This document shows positions 8,976-17,473 of a stretch of DNA of 64,000 bases, in pieces. The position numbers were made by a program, and so were the translations under genes. Below the pieces are notes generated by a model. It had not been told where the DNA came from. It was given only the letters and a program-made list of their open reading frames with translations, and did not search any database. How positions within the stretch are numbered: the first letter of the stretch is position 1; every line of letters begins with the position of its first letter. The stretch comes from Tuwongella immobilis (GTDB taxonomy: Bacteria > Planctomycetota > Planctomycetia > Gemmatales > Gemmataceae), in the NCBI RefSeq assembly GCF_901538355.1, contig NZ_LR593887.1, forward strand, positions 5,866,920 to 5,930,919, given 5' to 3'.

Positions 8976-11900
8976 ATGCTCCAGCGGTTGGAATTGGTCG
9001 GCTTCAAATCGTTCGCGGAGAAGACGCGCTTCGACTTTGCGCCGGGCGTCACCGCGATCGTCGGCCCCAACGGCTCGGGCAAATCCAACATTGTGGACGC
9101 TGTCCGCTGGATTCTTGGCGAACAATCGGCGAAAAGTCTGCGCGGCGGGGAAATGGCCGATGTCATTTTCAACGGCTCCCCGTCTCGCAAAAGCCTGGGC
9201 CTTGCCGAAGTCACCATGACTTTCGACAACAGCCGCAACATTCTCAACTCCACCGCCAGCGAAGTGCAAATCACCCGCCGCGTCTACCGCGATGGCACGG
9301 GTGAATATCTCATTAACAATCAGATTAGCCGACTCAAAGACATCAAGGAACTATTCCTGGGCTCCGGCGCGGGCAGCAACGCCTACAGCATCATCGAGCA
9401 GGGCCGTGTCGATGCCTTGCTGCAAGCCTCCACTGCGGATCGTCGCTTCATTTTCGAGGAAGCCGCTGGCATCAGTCGCTTCAAAGCACGCAAGATCGAG
9501 ACACTGCGCAAGCTGACCCACGTCGAAGGCAATCTGCAACGGCTCAGCGATATTCTCGCCGAAGTGGATAAGCAGCTCAACAAAGTGCGGCTCGAAGCAT
9601 CGAAAGCGCAGAAATACCAAGAGTTTACAGCTCGCCTGCAAGAGTTGCGGGTCGGCTCGGGACTGCGGGAATATCATCGGCTCACCCGCGAATGGCAATC
9701 GGCGACGCTTGGGTTGGACGAACTGCGTCAGGGATTGACGGATGCCTCACGGGAAGCCGTCGATGGCGAATCGCAAGCGCGGCATCTGGAGATCGCTCTA
9801 ACGGAACATGAAGTCCGGCTGCGCGATGCGGAATCGGCTCTGGCCGATGCGCGGCAGCGACTCGTCGCCGGAGAATTGACCCTGCAGACGGAATCGGAAC
9901 GGACCACCGAAGCCGAGCGTGGCCTGCGCGATGCGGGCCGTCGACAGTTGGAATTGGGCCGACAACTCCTGCAATTGCAAGTCTCACGTCAGCAAGCGGA
10001 TGCGGCGATTGAAGCCGTGAAACTCGATGTATCCACGCGGCAAGAGGTGGCCAATACGCTGGTCGAATCCCTGGAATCGACGACGCAGCAACTCGCCGAG
10101 CTTCGCAAGCAGATCGACCGCGACCGAGCCGCGCACATGGACGCCGTGCGGGCCGAAGCCAACGCCACCAACGAGGCCAACAATCTGCGTCGGCAAACCG
10201 ACGATGGCCGACATCAACGGGATCGCCTCCAGCGCCGATTGCTGCAAATCGAGAACGAATGCGATACCCTCGATGAAACCATGGTCACGCTGGAGCAGAC
10301 CGGCGCGGGCCTACAAGATCAGGTGCAGCGCACGCGGCATCTGCTGGCGGAACAGACCCAACGCCGCGCGGAATTGCGTCGGCAAGCGGATGCGCTTTCG
10401 CAATATGTCACCGAATTTCACATTGATCGAGGCAGTCTGCAAAGTCGACTCGATTTGTTGCACGAATTGGAACGCAGCCAAGAGGGGCTGGGCACCGGCG
10501 TGCGTGAAGTGTTGGCCTGGCTGGGCGACGATGCCCGCGCTCGGGGATTGGTCATCGGGTTGGTCGGCGATTTAATCAACGTCCCACGGGAAGTCGCGCC
10601 GTTGATCGAATTGGCCTTGGGCGATCGGGCGGCATCGTGCTTCATTGTCCGGAATCGACTCGCCTTCGCAGATCTCCTCGCTGAGCGCGATCCCCCGTTT
10701 GCCAGCCGCGTCAGCTTCCTGGAATTGCCGCAATCCGGCGTGGAACCGCCGCGCGATTGGCCCCCCCTACCGAATGGTGCCGTGCGGTTGGCCGAACTCG
10801 TGGAAGTGAGCGATCCCAGCTTACGCAGCTTGCCAGAATTCCTGCTGGGTCGCACGCTGTTGCTGCCGGACTGGGCCGCCGCTCGCCAGTTGGCCGCCGA
10901 GTGGGGCCAACGTCCCGGCTTGCGATTGCTCACCCGGCAAGGCGATTTGCTGGAAAGCGATGGCACGCTGACGGTGGGTCGGTCGCATGTCGAAACCGGG
11001 CTGCTGTCTCGCAAATCGGAATTGCGCGAACTTACGGCTCAGATTTCCGTGTTGGATGCCCGCATTCGTCGCGGCGATGAGAATCTGGCGATTCTGCGCG
11101 AACGGGTGCAGGCGATGGAACAGCCGATCCGCACCATGGAGCAGGAAATTGCCTCGCTGAACCAAGAGGCCGGCGACCTGAGCACGCAGTTGACACTGCG
11201 ACGCACCCGCCGAGATGATCTGGATGCCGAGCGCGAAATGATCCAGGCCGATCTGGATCAACTCGATGCCGATGTGGCAGAACGCACCGAGCAGATTCAG
11301 CATCTGCACGCCGCCACGCGAGAAGCCGCCCAGCGTGTGCAGGTGCTGCAAGCCCGCATGGAACAAGCGGAAAAAGCGATTCGCCGACTGGATCAAGACC
11401 GCTCGCGGATCGAGCAAGACCATACCGCCGCCCAGGTTACGCTCGCCCAAGCACGCGAGCAATTGGCCGCCGCGATGCAGCACGCCCGACAACTGGATCG
11501 AGACCGCGACCAGAAACAATCCGAACTCGCCCAAGTGCTGCAACAACGCATCGACTGGCAAGCCCGATTGACGGAAAGCCAAGTGCGGGCACTGTTTGCG
11601 ATTGGCCAGCGTGCCAAGGCGTTTGCCGAGAAAGACGTCAATCAACAGGCATACGTCTATCACGTTCGCAAACGCGATGCCCTGCGAGACGAACGGCGAG
11701 TGCTTTTGGATCGGGCCCAGCATGCCCGCGCCACCCAACAAGACCGGGTGAAAGAAGTCCACGACCGGGAATTGCGTGTGCAAGACTTGCAGCGTTCGCG
11801 GCAATTGCACATCGATCGCCTGCGGGAAGATTACAATTTGGACCTGGAATCGCTGTACGCCGAACAAGCGGAAAAGCTGGCCGTGCAAGCCGATCAGCCG

Positions 11901-12599
11901 GAAGATTCCACCGCCGTGCAGGAAGAAATCGCCGAATTGCGCAAGAAATTGACGCGATTGGGCAGCGTCAGCCTGGAAGCCCTGACGGAACTCAACGAGG
12001 TCGAAAAACGATCGCAGGAATTGCGTGCCCAAGTCACCGACCTCACCCAATCGAAAAAGTCCCTCATGGAGATTATCGAGCGGATCAATGACGATTCTCG
12101 ACGATTATTTACCGAGATTTTCACATCGATTCGCACACATTTTCAGGAATTGTTCCGCAAATTGTTCGGCGGCGGCCAAGCGGACATCGTCCTGGAAAAC
12201 CCCGACGATGTGCTGGAAAGCGGCATCGAAATCACCGCCCGCCCACCGGGGAAGGAACTGCGCTCGATTTCGCTAATGTCCGGCGGGGAAAAGACGATGA
12301 CGGCAATCGCCCTGCTGATGGCGATTTTCCGCAACAAACCGAGCCCGTTCTGCCTGCTGGACGAAGTGGATGCCGCGCTGGACGAGGCGAACACAGCCCG
12401 CCTCGCCGGTGTGATCCGCGAGTTCATGGACCGCTCGCAATTCATCGTCATCACGCACAAGAAGCGCACCATGTCTGCAGCGGATGTGCTTTACGGCATC
12501 ACCATGCAAGAAAGCGGCGTCAGCAAGCAAGTCAGCGTCAAATTCGAAGACTGGCCCGACGAAGAAACCGGCTCCCCAACCACCGCCCAAGCCGCGTGA
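8976..12599 (+). CDS. smc: Chromosome segregation ATPase SMC
   Basis: 1207 aa, the usual size for bacterial SMC. Walker A GPNGSGKSN is at about residue 30; a long coiled coil follows; the hinge lies near 505-660; a second coiled coil runs to about 1020; the C-terminal head has signature LMSGGEKTMTA near 1100 and Walker B FCLLDEVDAALDEAN near 1128. SMC folds chromosomes and resolves sister origins, normally with ScpA and ScpB, which are not in this window. The ATG at 8976 (MLQRLELVGFKSF) is the typical SMC start, better than the TTG seven codons earlier. The last 49 codons (from 12450) and the following 66 bp recur in the downstream island, at 13554, 15505 and 18399. Confidence 0.97.
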   Translation: MLQRLELVGFKSFAEKTRFDFAPGVTAIVGPNGSGKSNIVDAVRWILGEQSAKSLRGGEMADVIFNGSPSRKSLGLAEVTMTFDNSRNILNSTASEVQITRRVYRDGTGEYLINNQISRLKDIKELFLGSGAGSNAYSIIEQGRVDALLQASTADRRFIFEEAAGISRFKARKIETLRKLTHVEGNLQRLSDILAEVDKQLNKVRLEASKAQKYQEFTARLQELRVGSGLREYHRLTREWQSATLGLDELRQGLTDASREAVDGESQARHLEIALTEHEVRLRDAESALADARQRLVAGELTLQTESERTTEAERGLRDAGRRQLELGRQLLQLQVSRQQADAAIEAVKLDVSTRQEVANTLVESLESTTQQLAELRKQIDRDRAAHMDAVRAEANATNEANNLRRQTDDGRHQRDRLQRRLLQIENECDTLDETMVTLEQTGAGLQDQVQRTRHLLAEQTQRRAELRRQADALSQYVTEFHIDRGSLQSRLDLLHELERSQEGLGTGVREVLAWLGDDARARGLVIGLVGDLINVPREVAPLIELALGDRAASCFIVRNRLAFADLLAERDPPFASRVSFLELPQSGVEPPRDWPPLPNGAVRLAELVEVSDPSLRSLPEFLLGRTLLLPDWAAARQLAAEWGQRPGLRLLTRQGDLLESDGTLTVGRSHVETGLLSRKSELRELTAQISVLDARIRRGDENLAILRERVQAMEQPIRTMEQEIASLNQEAGDLSTQLTLRRTRRDDLDAEREMIQADLDQLDADVAERTEQIQHLHAATREAAQRVQVLQARMEQAEKAIRRLDQDRSRIEQDHTAAQVTLAQAREQLAAAMQHARQLDRDRDQKQSELAQVLQQRIDWQARLTESQVRALFAIGQRAKAFAEKDVNQQAYVYHVRKRDALRDERRVLLDRAQHARATQQDRVKEVHDRELRVQDLQRSRQLHIDRLREDYNLDLESLYAEQAEKLAVQADQPEDSTAVQEEIAELRKKLTRLGSVSLEALTELNEVEKRSQELRAQVTDLTQSKKSLMEIIERINDDSRRLFTEIFTSIRTHFQELFRKLFGGGQADIVLENPDDVLESGIEITARPPGKELRSISLMSGGEKTMTAIALLMAIFRNKPSPFCLLDEVDAALDEANTARLAGVIREFMDRSQFIVITHKKRTMSAADVLYGITMQESGVSKQVSVKFEDWPDEETGSPTTAQAA

Positions 12600-12665
12600 A
12601 TCCGATACACCGCTCGCGGAAATGCCACTACCGGAAACGCACAGCCAATCCGCCCGACTGAACGA
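12450..12665. repeat. Parent copy of the smc-tail repeat
   Basis: This is the genuine 3' end of smc (ATCACGCA at 12450 to the stop at 12597-12599) plus 66 bp of downstream DNA. The first 156 bp recur at 13554-13709, 15505-15660 and 18399-18554 with only a few substitutions. The downstream extension is shared only with the second copy, to about 15721. Confidence 0.93.
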
Positions 12666-12754
12666 CAGTAAAAATCGAGTGGCAGATCATTTGTAGTTGA
12701 GTTGTGATAATCGCGATAGTTTCGATGCCGATCACGATTTCGAGGGGCTGACAG

Positions 12755-13333
12755 ATGGAGCTGTTGATCGCAATCTTAATCGAATGGATCCAACGACCAG
12801 TAAGTGAGCTGCATGCAAAATGGCTTCTCGGTGAATGTATTTGCCCCGAGACGACAAAGTCAGGCGTCATTGTCTCGCCGAAAATTCCCTTTCTCGTGTG
12901 CCTGGATCGACAACGATCTGTTAAGAATCTTTCACTCAAGCCACGGTTTACCATGGGAGTCCCAAACGATCAATTGAGCCAATCGCTCCGAGGCTACTGG
13001 AAAGCTTGGTCTTTCGGATTTGTTTTTGAAGATAATCTACCAAAATGGACAACCTTCGAATATGCGATAAGAGTTACTGACGATGTCTTTGGAATTTATT
13101 CTGGGTTAATTCCCATTCATTGGCTCTATTGGCAAGAGCGATATGGACCAATTGTGCGATTACGATTTTTTGATCCTGATCCGATTGGGCAAGCGGAATC
13201 ACTTCATGATCCGGATTTTCGTGCTACCGTCGATACTCGTCATTTTATTTGTCTCGATTCCGTCTGTGTTGGCTGGCATGAGATGCCATCTTGCAAGTTT
13301 GGGTGGGTGACGATCGGGCTCCGTCAGGACTGA
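12755..13333 (+). CDS. Orphan immunity-like protein A, 192 aa
   Basis: Cytoplasmic-looking protein with many aromatics and acidic residues, no signal peptide and no motif I recognise. It is AT-richer than smc. A GAGGGG ribosome site precedes the ATG. It sits between the end of smc and a dead Rhs core fragment, the place where an immunity gene would follow a toxin. Several further genes in this island have the same setting and composition, which is the main reason for the immunity suggestion. It could equally be any small gene carried as cargo. Confidence 0.6.
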   Translation: MELLIAILIEWIQRPVSELHAKWLLGECICPETTKSGVIVSPKIPFLVCLDRQRSVKNLSLKPRFTMGVPNDQLSQSLRGYWKAWSFGFVFEDNLPKWTTFEYAIRVTDDVFGIYSGLIPIHWLYWQERYGPIVRLRFFDPDPIGQAESLHDPDFRATVDTRHFICLDSVCVGWHEMPSCKFGWVTIGLRQD

Positions 13334-13342
13334 AAGCATCGC

Positions 13343-13553
13343 CTGGATCAGCGTCTGTGGGAGGGCCAAGACAGCAATTAGAACGTGACGGCCTTGCTCA
13401 ACGATTCCGGCATCGTTGTTGAACGCTACGCCTACGATGCTTATGGTGCCGTGACCGTCCTTGATGCCGCCTGGGCAGTCAAATCCGGCGGCAGCGATAC
13501 CGCGATCCGCCCACTGTGGCAGGGCTGACGACTCGACGATGCGAGCGGGCTGG
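13343..13553 (+). pseudogene. Rhs core fragment A (dead)
   Basis: Read in one frame this gives LDQRLWEGQDSN, a TAG at 13379-13381 where the related copy has TGG, then NVTALLNDSGIVVERYAYDAYG and PLWQG. A TGA follows, then [11 protein letters not shown]. That order is the conserved Rhs/YD-repeat core just before the toxin region in planctomycete Rhs proteins. At LDHA the sequence switches to the smc tail. No start codon or N-terminal part is present. Confidence 0.85.
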
Positions 13554-13709
13554 ATCACGCACAAGAAGCGAACGATGTCTGCCGCGGATGTGCTTTACGG
13601 CATCACCATGCAAGAAAGCGGCGTCAGCAAGCAAGTCAGCGTCAAATTCGAAGACTGGCCCGACGAGGAAACCGGCTCACCAACCACCGCCCAAGCCGCG
13701 TGAATCCGA
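13554..13709. repeat. smc-tail copy 1
   Basis: 156 bp matching 12450-12605 with only a few visible substitutions, including the smc stop codon and the next bases AATCCGA. It directly follows the Rhs core at a shared ATCACGCA. After the stop it continues as AGCCGAATCGGCACCG, the same as copy 3 and unlike the parent, then diverges. Confidence 0.93.
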
Positions 13710-13752
13710 GCCGAATCGGCACCGGCAGTACATCCTTCAGCCGTCAAGGACG

Positions 13753-14112
13753 ATGATGAAGCCATCACCATTTGAAATCGATGTGTTGCACGCAATACTC
13801 GACCCCCAACGGGAGAAATACCCGCTTCTCCACGCACAAATCCCGTATTTGATCGTCAGTAAGAGAGAGCTTACGGGAGTTGGAGGCTATACCTACTTTC
13901 GGTTTGACCCAGCTTCGGAACCGCCGGAACCCGAGTCCTCGATCGATCTCGTGTTGACCGCCAACAAGATGGCTGAAATGGACTCCCCCCCCTCAGGATT
14001 AGGTTTTGCGCTGGATGTGACCGAAGGCAAAATCAATTTTCTAGAGTTCGTCACCTATGGTGAGGAGCAATGGGACGGGAACGTCGATCGATATCAGCTC
14101 GTTGATATCTGA
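13753..14112 (+). CDS. Orphan immunity-like protein B, about 119 aa
   Basis: Small acidic protein starting MMKPSPFEIDVLHAIL. An AAGGA site lies before the double ATG (13753 or 13756). The C-terminal half (GLGFALDVTEGKINFLEFVTYGEEQW) has the look of the short alpha/beta proteins often found as immunity or DUF6984-like proteins, but I cannot assign it. It begins 44 bp after the stop of smc-tail copy 1 and ends before a toxin remnant, so it is a cassette member without its toxin. Confidence 0.65.
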   Translation: MMKPSPFEIDVLHAILDPQREKYPLLHAQIPYLIVSKRELTGVGGYTYFRFDPASEPPEPESSIDLVLTANKMAEMDSPPSGLGFALDVTEGKINFLEFVTYGEEQWDGNVDRYQLVDI

Positions 14113-14155
14113 CTTCTTCCCAGAGATTCATAAATCTTCCCCTCCCTTCCGATGC

Positions 14156-14247
14156 GGCACTTGATTCCGGTCAAACCCATCGGGTCCGCCAGGACCATGG
14201 ATTAGGCGGGCGGTAGCAGTTTGCCGACGCCCTGACCTGCTGTCGTG
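14156..14247. repeat. Decayed copy of the pretoxin-flank repeat
   Basis: The stretch with GGACCATGGATTAGGCGGG and GTTTGCCGACGCCC is a degraded relative of the sequence at 15111-15240, 18005-18140, 60515-60610 and 61975-62080, which reads GGNLLPHKPLGAARATDWG or similar. It is the least preserved copy. The source gene is unknown to me; its position before HINT remnants in island 2 suggests a pretoxin region. Confidence 0.45.
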
Positions 14248-14334
14248 GATCAACGATGTCGATTTGCAAGGTTGTTTTTCTGCTCTGGCCTGAAAATGAC
14301 TTCGCTATACCCCGCAACTCGACGTTGTCGGTCC
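14248..14334. repeat. 87-bp dispersed repeat, copy 1
   Basis: From GATCAACGATGTCGATTTGC to TTGTCGGTCC. The same 87 bp, with scattered changes and no length change, is found at 17316-17402 and 58001-58087. Each copy stands just upstream of a toxin tail or an immunity-like gene. The same frame in all three reads LLxPENDFAxPRNSTLS with few changes, so it may be a coding linker of the parent toxin gene. Confidence 0.85.
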
Positions 14335-14546
14335 ACTGCGGAGATTTAAGAGTCACAGGCCATCACATAAACCGAGTTGCGGATAATCCAGCATGGGCTG
14401 GAGACCCGAGGAACATTGCTTTCTTTAGACAAGGCTCAGGCCAAACACATATGACAATAGGTCGTCCGCGCGGAACAAGAGCGCCGCCACCGGAAGGGTA
14501 TCTGATTGACCGTCAAGCGATGCTCGACGCGATTGGCGGGCCATGA
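14335..14546 (+). pseudogene. HNH-type toxin C-terminal domain remnant
   Basis: The frame open through the 87-bp repeat continues into TGHHINRVADNPAWAGDPRN and then AFFRQGSGQTHMTIG, ending in a TGA at 14544-14546. GHHIN...DPxNIxF...H is the metal-binding finger of HNH/LHH-type nuclease toxins found at the C-termini of Rhs and other polymorphic toxins. The upstream scaffold is missing, so this cannot be delivered as a toxin, and the ATG at 14256 has no clear ribosome site. The next gene starts 18 bp later, as expected for a cognate immunity gene. Confidence 0.68.
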
Positions 14547-14563
14547 TATGCTGGGAGAATACG

Positions 14564-14986
14564 ATGCTTCATCAAATTCAAGGTTCATTGCGAGCTTGGC
14601 ATCCAAACGGAGAAGGACTCGATCCAAAGGATTTTGTTAGCCTACTCGAAGTCGATTCGCAAGGGATACCGGTTGTCGGCTCAGGTCAACCTTGGCAGGC
14701 GGTGCGGTTGGTCTTGTGCGATATCGGACGGGATGCCTCTTCTCAGCACAAGGAACCGAGCGAACAGTTCTTCTCGCAACTCAGGGAGATGCTGATTGAT
14801 GCCAGCAGATGGTTGTCCAAAATCCCGAAGGATGCCTTCGTCACGGTTCAAGAAAGAGGCTTCATTGTGGATTTTTTCATTGAAATGTGGATCGACCAAG
14901 ATCAGTTTGAGTTTGATGTGCCAGCCGAGTTTGCCTTGGAACTTGGGCGACTTAGGATCACTTTGAAGATGCTCTCAAACGACTGA
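14564..14986 (+). CDS. Probable immunity protein C for the HNH toxin, 140 aa
   Basis: Starts at ATG 14564 (MLHQIQGSLRAWHPNGEG) with GGGAG before it. The toxin remnant ends 18 bp upstream, on the same strand, the standard toxin-immunity order. The protein is acidic and soluble. I do not recognise the family, although the pattern (mixed alpha/beta, conserved-looking WHPNGEGLDPxDF and late EFALELGRLRI) resembles small Imm proteins. Function is inferred from context. Confidence 0.7.
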   Translation: MLHQIQGSLRAWHPNGEGLDPKDFVSLLEVDSQGIPVVGSGQPWQAVRLVLCDIGRDASSQHKEPSEQFFSQLREMLIDASRWLSKIPKDAFVTVQERGFIVDFFIEMWIDQDQFEFDVPAEFALELGRLRITLKMLSND

Positions 14987-15110
14987 CAAGAGCTTTACAC
15001 CCACGCCATTCGTAACAAAAACACAGGCAGGGGGAGCTACCAACCGACTGACCAGGGGTTCTCGCAACAACGTCGTTGCAGCCGGTAATCTGTATCCCCG
15101 TCGGTCACGG

Positions 15111-15660
15111 CGGCAACCTGCTCCCACACAAGCCCCTCGGTGCGGCCAGGGCCACGGATTGGGGCGGTGGTAGGAGCTTGCCGACGCCCTCGACCTGCTG
15201 TAGGCCCAGCGAGTTCCGCATGTAAGGAGCAATAATGCATCATTCATCCACGCGATCATCACGATCACTCGAGATAGCGACGCCAACGGTAGTCTGGATC
15301 AGCGTCTGTGGGTGGTCCAAGACAGCAATTGGAACGTGACGGCCTTGCTCAACGATTCCGGCATCGTTGTTGAATGTTACGCCTCCGATGCTTATGGTGC
15401 CGTGACCGTCCTTGATGCCGCCTGGGCAGTCAAATCCAGCGGCAGCGATACCGCGATCCGCCCACTGTGGCAGGGCTGACGACTCGACGATGCGAGCGGA
15501 CTGGATCATGCACAAGAAGCGCACCAGGTCTGCCGCGGATGTGCTTTACGGCATCACCATGCAAGAAAGCGGCGTTAGCAAGCAAGTCAGCGTCAAATTC
15601 GAAGACTGGCCCGACGAGGAAACCGGCTCCCCAACCACCGCCCAAGCCGCGTGAATCCGA
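15111..15660. repeat. 550-bp direct repeat, copy 1
   Basis: Same length and order as 18005-18554: pretoxin-flank repeat (to about 15240), Rhs core fragment (15258-15504), smc tail (15505-15660). By eye the two differ at about 10-20 positions. Between them lie a WG-repeat gene, another Rhs fragment and another immunity-like gene, so recombination between the copies would delete or amplify that block. Confidence 0.9.
15258..15504 (+). pseudogene. Rhs core fragment B (dead)
   Basis: Reads ITITRDSDANGSLDQRLW, then VVQDSNWNVTALLNDSG and on to PLWQG, a TGA, and [11 protein letters not shown]. In this copy the Trp codon of SNWNV is intact, while copies A and D carry TAG there. The TGA after PLWQG is the same in A, B and D. 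No N-terminal part or start codon. Confidence 0.85.
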
Positions 15661-15721
15661 TGCACCGCTCGCGGAAATGCCACTACCGGAAACGCACAGC
15701 CAATCCGCCCGACTGAGCGAC
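15505..15721. repeat. smc-tail copy 2 (long form)
   Basis: The same 156 bp as copy 1, with ATCATGCA in place of ATCACGCA at the junction, continuing without break into the natural downstream sequence of smc (CACCGCTCGCGGAAATGCC and on to GACTGAGCGAC). It is the only copy that keeps this extension, so it is nearest to the original recombination product. Confidence 0.93.
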
Positions 15722-15890
15722 TACGGCTGTAGGACTAATATGATTTATCATAACCTGAGAGGGTAAATAAAATCGATGTTTACTCAATATATTGGGATTA
15801 ATCAAGATACGGCAAACAAAGTTTAGGATTGTCTTTCCATCTGAATTAATGTAGAAGATGATGAACGTTCTTAAAACCTGAGCAAATAAA

Positions 15891-16883
15891 ATGAAGCTAT
15901 TGATCGATCGACAGGGGCGGGAGGTCTTCAGACATCCTGATATGTTGCGGTACTCGGCTGGATCCATTATTGTAAAATCGAGCGTAACAAAGTTGTGGGG
16001 GGCAATTCACCCAACTGGACATGTCCTTCTCCCAACCAAATACAACTATGTGGGTCACTTTTCTCGTCCAGATCCTGCGTTTATTGTTTCGTTCAATTCG
16101 CCTGAATCATCTACTGAACTGTATAACATCTGTTACTACAATGGAAAATTCGCTCTGTCGCAGTCCTACCCGCTATTGGAATCTTTCGGTGGAAAAATGT
16201 ATCAGGTGATGGTTGAAGGATCAAAATTATATGGATTCTGCGATCACACCGGCAAATTAGTGATTCGGTGCCAATTTCGTACTGCTGGACATTTTGCATG
16301 CGGTCTTTGCCCGATCGCTTATAATCTTGACGAACTTTCGTTTATTGATTCCAGCGGCCGAGTCGTCTTGGGATCGTTTCCAGGAGATTATCCGTTATCG
16401 GCAACGTTCACATCCAATGGGCTCTCTTGCATTCATTCACAAAGCAAGATGAGGACTCAGTATATCCTACCGGATGGCACGGTCGCGATTACATTAGATC
16501 CAAAGTTCAGCGGCTCGCCATTTTATTCGAGTTTAGCGGTCGTGACCAATACTTCTGAGGGGCTTAGTGGGTGTATCAATTTCAAAGGGGAACTGGTTGT
16601 CAAATGTAAGTATACATCCATCGGCGCTTTTCGATGTGGATATTCGATTGCCAAACGACCTGATATTGCAACACCTGTTGTAATCGATATCACGGGTAGA
16701 GAATATCGCATCGCAGCTTCGATGAAATTAATCGACCAGTCAATGACTGGTATCTGTACCTTCCTTGATTTAGATTCAAACAAACGTGGATTCTGTACGC
16801 CATTGGGGGAAGTGCTCATCAAAGCAATTTACTCAGATGCGACACCGATGCATGACGACTTTGCAGTCGTTAGCTTGGATTAA
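15891..16883 (+). CDS. WG-repeat-like protein, probable immunity or cargo gene, 330 aa
   Basis: Contains repeated units of about 45 residues of the type G(F/Y)CDHTGKLVIRCQF, GCINFKGELVVKCKYTSIG and GFCTPLGEVLIKAIYSDATP, the pattern of WG/KWG repeats (beta-rich modules). Such proteins are common beside polymorphic toxins. No signal peptide and no membrane segment. The gene and its upstream 170 bp are strikingly AT-rich compared with the chromosome. The ribosome site is weak. It lies between smc-tail copy 2 and Rhs fragment C. Confidence 0.75.
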   Translation: MKLLIDRQGREVFRHPDMLRYSAGSIIVKSSVTKLWGAIHPTGHVLLPTKYNYVGHFSRPDPAFIVSFNSPESSTELYNICYYNGKFALSQSYPLLESFGGKMYQVMVEGSKLYGFCDHTGKLVIRCQFRTAGHFACGLCPIAYNLDELSFIDSSGRVVLGSFPGDYPLSATFTSNGLSCIHSQSKMRTQYILPDGTVAITLDPKFSGSPFYSSLAVVTNTSEGLSGCINFKGELVVKCKYTSIGAFRCGYSIAKRPDIATPVVIDITGREYRIAASMKLIDQSMTGICTFLDLDSNKRGFCTPLGEVLIKAIYSDATPMHDDFAVVSLD

Positions 16884-16968
16884 CCGATTGGATTGCTCCC
16901 GAAGCAATCGATTTCACCCTGCCACGCGGCGCAATAAACGATCTTAATAATCCGTTGCTAGCGTTGGC

Positions 16969-17315
16969 ACAAACGATCTCAGTTATGATCCCAACGGCAA
17001 TCTGTTAACCGACGAGAACGGTCAACAGTATGTCTACGATGCCTGGAATCGCCTGGTTGCGGTGAAGGATGCCAGCAATAATGTCATCACGGAATATCAG
17101 TATGATGGCCTCAATCGTCGCGTGATCGAAGAATCCGGCAGCGGCGTGAACCATCTGCTCGATTCGCAAGGCTGGCAAGTGTTGGAGGAACGTGCGGATT
17201 CGAGTTCCCCCCGAACTGTATACAGCCCGTGGATATCGATGCGGTGATCACGATCGCTCGGGATAGCGATGCCAACGGTAGTCTGGATCAGCGATGTCGA
17301 TTCGTAGGGCTACTG
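16969..17315 (+). pseudogene. Rhs core fragment C with YD repeats (dead)
   Basis: Reads SYDPNGNLLTDENGQQYVYD, AWNRLVAVKDASNNVITEYQ and YDGLNRRVIEESGSGVNHLL: two clear YD repeats. Around 17220 the frame slips: one frame gives TVYSPWISMR and a stop, the next gives PVDIDAVITIARDSDANG. Thus a frameshift broke the core. This is the section N-terminal to fragments A, B and D. A 30-bp unit is tandemly doubled at 17283-17342 where the Rhs part meets the 87-bp repeat. Confidence 0.88.
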
Positions 17316-17402
17316 GATCAGCGATGTCGATTTGCAGGGCTACTCTTCTGCTCCAGCCTGAAAATGACTTCGCTGTCCCCCGCAACTCGACGTTGTCCGT
17401 CC
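17316..17402. repeat. 87-bp dispersed repeat, copy 2
   Basis: Same length as 14248-14334. It is attached to Rhs fragment C through the doubled 30-bp unit and is followed, in another frame, by the short peptide VYNAETLDGKFVSSGLKTR and a stop, which looks like the last residues of a lost toxin just before the next immunity-like gene. Confidence 0.85.
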
Positions 17403-17473
17403 AATAGTTTACAACGCCGAGACTTTGGACGGAAAGTTCGTCAGTTCAGGCTTGAAAACGAGGTGATTGAACC

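Noticed and set aside
13461-13703. 80-aa frames ending in the smc tail (also at 15412 and 18306) as small proteins
   Set aside because: They have no ribosome sites. Their first half is an off-frame reading of the Rhs core and the second half is the smc tail. They are remnants, not genes.
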